A stretch of 64,000 bases of DNA. It comes from Brachypterus glaber. Its lineage: Eukaryota > Arthropoda > Insecta > Coleoptera > Kateretidae. The stretch is from assembly GCA_958510825.1 (NCBI GenBank), contig OY294049.1, positions 29,149,415 through 29,213,414 of the forward strand. The letters run 5' to 3'. The first letter of the stretch is position 1; the number at the start of each line of letters is the position of its first letter. A program made the position numbers and the translations under genes. Below, piece by piece: positions 56,706 through 64,000 of the stretch. The notes under the pieces were generated by a model that worked only from the letters and a program-made list of their open reading frames with translations, ran no database searches and was not told where the DNA came from.

Positions 56706-57475
56706 TATACATGGTGGCCCCTAAGTTACTTTACTGTTTAAAAATTGAATAACTTTTTTGTTTGTCAATTTTTTAAATTTATTTCTTTTACAATATAGAG
56801 TATAAAATAGAATTTTTTTTGAACTAGGTATGAAAAATCATATCTTTTAAATGACGTCCATATTCCGCTTTGTAAGCACGGGCTCTTTTTACGACATTTT
56901 CCATGACGTCTCTTAACATGTATGCCTCCAGCTAGGGCCATGCACCAACGTGAATTGCACCCCTCAAGGTCGCTGTTCGGTGCTGGCAAAATGGCAATAC
57001 AGTTACAGTGAACGGCGACCGATATCACGCAATACTGCCCTGCAGTGGAGGACATGCCAGAGACATGGTGGCAGCAAGATGCGGAGAAGAGCCACAATGC
57101 AGTTTTAAGGCAAATTTTCGAAGAGCGAATAATTTCGCGAAATTTGAATTTTCATTTTCCTTCACGATCGCCCGATTTGACAGCACCGGACTTTTTTCTT
57201 TAGAGCTACCCGAAAGATCTGATGTATGTCAACAAGCCCAGGAATATTAACAGCTTAAGCCAGGCATGTTAGGAGCCGTCATGGAAAATGTCGTGAAAAG
57301 AGCCCGTGCTTGCAAAGCGGAAAAATGGACATCATTTAAAATACATGATTTTTCATTCATAGTTAAAAAAAATTCCATTTCCTGTACTTATTGTAAAAAA
57401 TAAATAAAAAAAATTGACAAACAAAAAAGATATTTAATTTTTAAATGGTAAAGTGGCTTATGGGCCACCCTGTAC
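56706..57475. mobile_element. Palindromic mariner-like fragment
   Basis: 56706-56925 is the inverse of about 57260-57475 (GCACGGGCTCTTTTTACGAC against GTCGTGAAAAGAGCCCGTGC). The plus strand at 57150-57330 encodes, with stops, SPSRSPDLTAPDFFL, then YVNKPRNINSL and ENGHHL-like residues: the C-terminal end of a mariner-family transposase around its third catalytic Asp. The left arm holds the same C-terminus antisense. Two 3' ends joined head to head. Confidence 0.75.
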
Positions 57476-57574
57476 TATATTTGCTGTTTCTTAACCAATT
57501 TTTAAGAAAATTAAAAATGCAGCTTTACATTTTAACCAATTTATGGAATATTTCCAAACTAATTTCTAATAATA
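57476..57574. other. Spacer, nothing recognised
   Basis: About 100 bases between two palindromic elements, no signal. Confidence 0.5.
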
Positions 57575-60217
57575 ACACAGGTCAGCATTTAGTATGGAAA
57601 AAAACACCGGACCAGACCCAGGTACCCAGGGGTTTTTGGGGTCACTGATTTCGATGCCGAGGTCGGTCAAGCTCTATCACATCAGTTTCAAGGTCATTTA
57701 AAGGTCAAACCGAGAAAAGGTGGTTGAAAAAATCTGAAAAAAATCATACGTGAGTTTTTAGGGTCGCTGATTCCGATGCTAAGGTCAGTCGAGCTCTATC
57801 ACGTCAGTTTCAAAGTCATATGAAGGTCAAACTGAGAAAAGGTGGTTGAAAAAATCTGAAAAAAATCATAAATAAGTTTTTGAGGTCGCTGATTCCGATG
57901 CTAAGGGTGGTCAAGCTCTATCACGTCAGTTTCAAAGTCATTTGAAGGTCAAACCGAGAAAACATCTGAAAAAGATCATATATAAGTTTTTGGGGTCGCT
58001 GAGTGCGAATCCGGTGTTTGCTTATCCTTAAAAGGCATCCAAAGGTCGTTGCAAGGTCATTACTAGGAAATTTCGAGGTTAATTAGTGAGGAGAATATGC
58101 CAAAATTATATAAGTTCAAAATATCAAAATATTTAAACCAAGTTTTTTCAAAAACGTGCCATTACAGGCTAACTTTTTTTTTCATATTTTGATAGTACCA
58201 TGTGTTGGGAAAAAAAGCATATCAAAAAAAACCTGGGCGATTTTGAGAGTTTTTTTTTTTAATCGACAATTACTATTTTTTCTCCTGTTCTTAAGTTAAA
58301 CTGTCTTATTGTAGAATAAAACATATTTTAAAAATAAAATTTATTGATTTTGAGCATACATAGGGATAAAACAAGCCACTAATGCTATCTAGAAAATTAG
58401 TGTTTGTCGCAATATGGCGCATAACCTTGAAACTTAGATATTAAGGTCAAACTGAGAAAAGTGGTTAAAAAAATCTGAAAAAAATCATAAGTAAGTTTTT
58501 AGGGTCGCTGATTCCTATGCTAAGGTCAAGCTCTATCACGTCAGTTTCAAGGTCATATGAAGGTCAAACTGAGAAAAGGTGGTTTAAAAAATCTGAAAAA
58601 CATCATAAATAAGTTTTTAGGATCGCTGATTTCGATGTTAAGGTCAGTCAAGCTCTATCACGTCAGTTTCAAGGTCATTTGAAGATCAAACTGAGAAAAG
58701 ATGGTTGAAAAAATCATATATAAGTTTTTGATGTCACTGATTCCGATGCTACTAGGGGCGGTCAAGCTCTATCTGATTTTTTTAGATTTTTTCAATCACC
58801 TTTTCTCAGTTTGACCTTAATATGACCTTGAAACTGACGTAATAAAGCTTAAATGACCTTAGCATCAGAATCAGCGACCCTAAAAACTTATGTATGATTT
58901 TTTTCATATTTTTCAACCACCTTTTCTCAGTTTGACCTTAATATGACCTTGAAACTAACGTGATAGAGCTTGAATGACCTTAGCACCGAAATCAGCGACC
59001 CTAAAAACTTATGTATGATTTTTTTCAGTTTTTTTCAACCACCTTTTCTCAGTTTGACCTTAATATGACCTTGAAACTGACGTGATAGAGCTTAATTGAC
59101 TTCAGCATCGGAATCAGCGACCCTAAAGACTTAGGTATAATTTTTTTCAGATTTTTTCAACCATCTTTTCTCTGTTTGACCTTCAAATGACCTTGAAACT
59201 GACGTGATAGAGCTTGACTGACCTTAGCATCGGAATCAGCGACCCTAAAAACTTATTTATGATTTTTTTCAGATTTTCTCAACCACCTTTTCTCAGTTTA
59301 ACCTTCATATGACCTTGAAACTGACGCTATAGAGCTTGACTGACCTTAGTATCGGAATCAGCAATCCTAAAAAACTTAGTATGATTTTTTTCAGATTTTT
59401 TCAACCACCTTTTCTTAGTTTGACCTTATAATTTAAGTGTCAAGGTTATGCGCGATATTGCGACAAACACTAATTTTCTAGATAACATTAGTGGCTTGTT
59501 TTATGCCTATGTATGCTCAAAATCAATAAATTTTATTTTTAAAATATGTTTTATTCTACCAATAAGACAGTTTAACTTAAGAACAGGAGAAAAAATAGTA
59601 ATTGTCGATTTAAAAAAAAACTCTCAAAATCGCCCAGGTTTTTTTTAATATGCTTTGTTTCCCAACACATGGTACTATCAAAATATGAAAAAAAAGTTAG
59701 CCTGAAACCTCGAAATTTCCTAGTAATGACCTTGCAACGACCTTTGGATGCCTTTTAAGGGTAAGCAAACACCGGGTTCGAACTCAGCGACCCCAAAAAC
59801 TTATATATGATTTTTTTCAGATGTTTTCTCAGTTTGACCTTCAAATGACTTTGAAATTGACATGATAGAGCTTGACCACCCTTAGCATCGGAATCAGCGA
59901 CCTCAGAAACTTATTTATGATTTTTTTCAGATTTTTTTAACCATCTTTTCCCAGTTTGACCTTCATATAACCTTGAAACTGACGTGATAGAGCTTGACTG
60001 ACCTTAGCATCGGAATCAGCGACCCTACAAACTTATGTATGATTTTTTTCAGATTTAACCACCTTTTCTCGGTTTGACCTTCAACTGACCTTGAAACTGA
60101 TGTGATAGAGCTTGAGAGCTTGACCGACCTCGGCATTGAAATCAGTGACCCCAAAAACCCCTAAATACCTGGGTCTGGTCCAGTGTTTTTTTCCATACTA
60201 AATGTTGACCTGTGTAA
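57575..60217. mobile_element. 2.6-kb fold-back element built of 122-bp repeats
   Basis: Ends ACACAGGTCAGCATTTAGTA and TACTAAATGTTGACCTGTGT are inverted and pairing runs through nearly the whole element about an axis near 58.78 kb. Both arms consist of tandem units with core GGGTCGCTGATTCCGATGCT, starting at 57642, 57766 and 57888 (122-124 bases apart), interrupted by a single-copy stem segment (about 58010-58440 against 59430-59770). No coding region. Confidence 0.9.
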
Positions 60218-61373
<1,156 letters not shown>

Positions 61374-61374
<1 letters not shown>

Positions 61375-63378
61375 CTGAACTGAATACTTCCCCCTGGAGT
61401 CTCCCTTACAAGCTGGCCACAAATAAACAAGGGTCTAAATCTATTGAATCCACCATAGAGATTGAGAACGGACAGTATACAGAAGAAAGAGAAGAGACTG
61501 CCAAGAGAATAATTGATAGATGGGTAAAAGAGGATAAAGTGGAAGAGGACACCGACCAACAGACTGAACTTAGGTTAAGGGCTAGATTCATTACAACAAA
61601 TGAGGCAGACATTAGGGAGGTAACCAGAGAGGAGGTAATCATGTTTATTAGAGCACTGAATAACAGAAAGACCCCAGGACCTGACAATATCACAGTTGTA
61701 TTACTAAAAGTACTTTGTCCAATTATAGATAACTTCCTGGCCAGACTATTTAATTACTGCTTGGAACTTAGCCATTTTCCCAAAGTATGGAAAGAAGGAA
61801 GGATCATAATGATTAGAAAATCAGGAAGCACAAAAGAAGGTATCGAAGGATGCCGACCTATTACTCTGCTGTCTTTTGTCGGAAAACTACTCGAAAGAGT
61901 AATTAAATCTAGGATAGAAGAAACTGACAATATATATGGACAAAATCAGCATGGCTTCGTAAGAGGTAGAAGTACCATTAGCGCATGCAATGCTACTCTA
62001 ACCGCCCTCGATAATCAACAAGGGAAATACAAAATTGTGGTACTACTAGATATTATGGGGGCATTTGACAACGTTTGGTAGCCCTCTGTCCTTCTCTCAC
62101 TTGCTGATTCCAATATCCCGAATGCCCTACTTAAAATAATTAAAAACTACTTCAGGGACAGAGTTTCCGTACTTGTATATGGAGGAGTTGAGGTAAGCAA
62201 AACCATAGAAAAGGGTTGTGGCCAAGGATCAGTCATGGGTCCAAGTTTCTGGAATTCTGCTTTGAAAAGGCTTCTAAGTATTCCACTAGCCCACGGAGAG
62301 TTAGTAGCCTATGCTGACGACCTCGCCTACGTAGTCAGCGCAGATTCAAGAACCCAGTTAGAAACCAGAGCAAACCATGACTTAGCCTTGATTACAGAAT
62401 GGGCCTCAGAAAATAAACTTTGTTTCTCTGCCGATAAGTCATGTTTTCTCCTATTTGGACCGAAACTGGTTCGGAAACCAGGTATTAGGCTATATGGCAG
62501 AGTAATGAAAAGAGTGGAGCAGGCAAGGTACCTTGGAATTATCCTTGATACTAAGCGGAATTTCTCAGCGCATATTAAGCAGGCAGCTGAAAAAGCTAAA
62601 AGCTTCTTTTTTCAGCTAAAAAGCCTTACAAAAGCCCTTTACAATCCTCCTGATACAGCCTTACGGACCATATACGAACGCGCTGCCATACCAATGGTTA
62701 ATTATGGCTATGCTATTTGGGGAGAGTATGCCGCACATGCAAGAGCTAAAGTGGCAATAGACAGTGTTAGTGGCACCTGTGCCAGAGTCATAGCCGGAAC
62801 ATATCGCTCAACATCATACCACGCAGCATGCGTCCTTGCAAAAATCCCGTCATTAAGCCTAACCTTGTCTGAATTAGAGGCCAAACGAAAACTCAGAGCA
62901 AGACAGAGTGCTACACACGGCACATTGAATTTAGAACCAGGTCTAACCAGAGCAGAAGCGAAAGAACTACTTGCCAGTGAAACTCTGGAACTCTGGCAGG
63001 CAGCATGGGATGAAGCTATCCAGGGCCGAGTAACTTACACTTTCTTCCCCAGCATTCATAGAAGGCTAAACAATAATTTTCATCTAGACAGGGAGCTGGC
63101 TCAAATTCTGACAGGCCATGGCCACTTTCGAGCACATCTCAAGAGAGTACAAAGATATTAGAGGTGACTACATAGAGTGTGGGGTCAATGACGATCCCAT
63201 CCATAGGATACAAACATGCAATATGTTCGAGGAACCCAGACGAGACATTATTCGGCTTTTGGGAGTAATCGACCCAGAATCACTTGTTGAGGACTTACTA
63301 GCTGTTGACAGGATCGACTTACTCAAGAATTTTATTGCGGATGAATTCAGAACTGACCATCATCGCCAGTTGGCTTAG
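61374..63378 (+). pseudogene. R1-clade LINE ORF2: reverse transcriptase and C-terminal domain
   Basis: Fingers: [53 protein letters not shown]; palm: [31 protein letters not shown], active site VAYADDLAYVV; thumb: ARYLGIILDTKRNFSAHIKQ and IPMVNYGYAIWG. GCGQGS-x-x-GP-x-x-WN is typical of R1-type RT. One in-frame TAG (62079) replaces a Trp position, and one frameshift near 63150 separates the last domain (YIECGVNDDPIHRIQTC), whose first Cys is lost. Otherwise open for about 580 codons, so the insertion is relatively young. Confidence 0.92.
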
Positions 63379-63595
63379 CAGTGAAGTGCCCGTGTATTTA
63401 AAATAAGTGTTAAGTGTAGTGTTGTGTGGTGTTTTAGGAGGGTTACGGTACCTCCTGCGGTTTTACCGCTAATTTTAAGTGGGTTGGAGTAATCCTGTGC
63501 GTAGGTCCTACTTCACCAATGTCTGTAAACTGAGCTAATATTGTAAATATGTTTGTAATTGTAATTATAACAAATAAAGGCAATACATAAACAAA
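61374..63595 (+). mobile_element. 5'-truncated R1-clade LINE inside a (TCTG)n microsatellite
   Basis: Begins directly at the end of the left microsatellite, within the linker before RT (WSLPYKLA), so ORF1 and the endonuclease are missing. RT and C-terminus are nearly intact. AATAAA at 63573 and a short A-rich end at 63590 mark the 3' end. A 145-base segment of unknown origin then leads to a T-run and (TGTC)n from 63742. The family's R1 members often have fixed targets. Confidence 0.88.

Positions 63596-64000
<405 letters not shown>

Overview
The window looks like repeat-rich, AT-rich chromosomal DNA of an insect. The reasons are an insect-type errantivirus (Ty3/Gypsy element with env), a Copia element, R1-, I- and CR1/Jockey-like LINEs, many TA- and 8-bp-TSD MITEs, and a split COG1 gene with short introns. 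The order of insect cannot be fixed from this sequence; a beetle is possible but unproven. Almost everything here is transposable-element DNA, mostly broken, nested and often arranged as long palindromes.

Layout. 1-1692 is a pure (ACT)n array. 1.7-3.5 kb holds GC-richer fold-back repeats. 4.06-8.51 kb is a decayed Copia element (minus strand) with LTRs, PBS and PPT. 8.6-16.1 kb is an I-like LINE (minus strand) whose ORF1/ORF2 junction is split by a 2.3-kb palindrome. 16.97-29.80 kb is an errantivirus (plus strand) with 284-bp LTRs, GGTA target duplication, tRNA-Ser-like PBS, gag, protease, RT, integrase and env. It carries three later insertions: a LINE tail, a 3.75-kb CR1/Jockey-like LINE and a TA-flanked MITE in env. 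Its pol encodes an in-frame macrodomain of the OARD1/TARG1 type between the RNase H remnant and the integrase; this is the most unusual thing in the window.

30.1-31.2 kb is another LINE tail. 31.2-36.1 kb is a field of MITEs and hairpins (one hAT-type with an 8-bp TSD), then a short coding exon of an unrecognised gene. 36.83-54.49 kb carries six exons of the host gene COG1 (conserved oligomeric Golgi complex subunit 1), plus strand. Exons 1-5 lie within 3.3 kb (enlarged by a nested element in intron 3); the next recognisable exon is 14.2 kb further on and matches the C-terminal part of COG1, so the middle of the protein is not visible where expected. That intron is filled by a 3.6-kb fold-back element, a 1-kb fold-back, a nearly full-length LINE (47.85-51.30 kb) and a satellite-like block of GGCGCC and GAGGAACTC repeats.

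54.7-60.6 kb holds a LINE remnant, a palindromic mariner-like fragment and a 2.6-kb fold-back made of 122-bp repeats. 60.70-64.00 kb is a (TCTG)n microsatellite interrupted by a nearly intact but 5'-truncated R1-clade LINE, with the same microsatellite resuming on the other side.

No bacterial genes, tRNA or rRNA genes or CRISPR arrays were seen. The only host genes supported are COG1 and the short unidentified exon; everything else with coding potential is retroelement or transposase derived.
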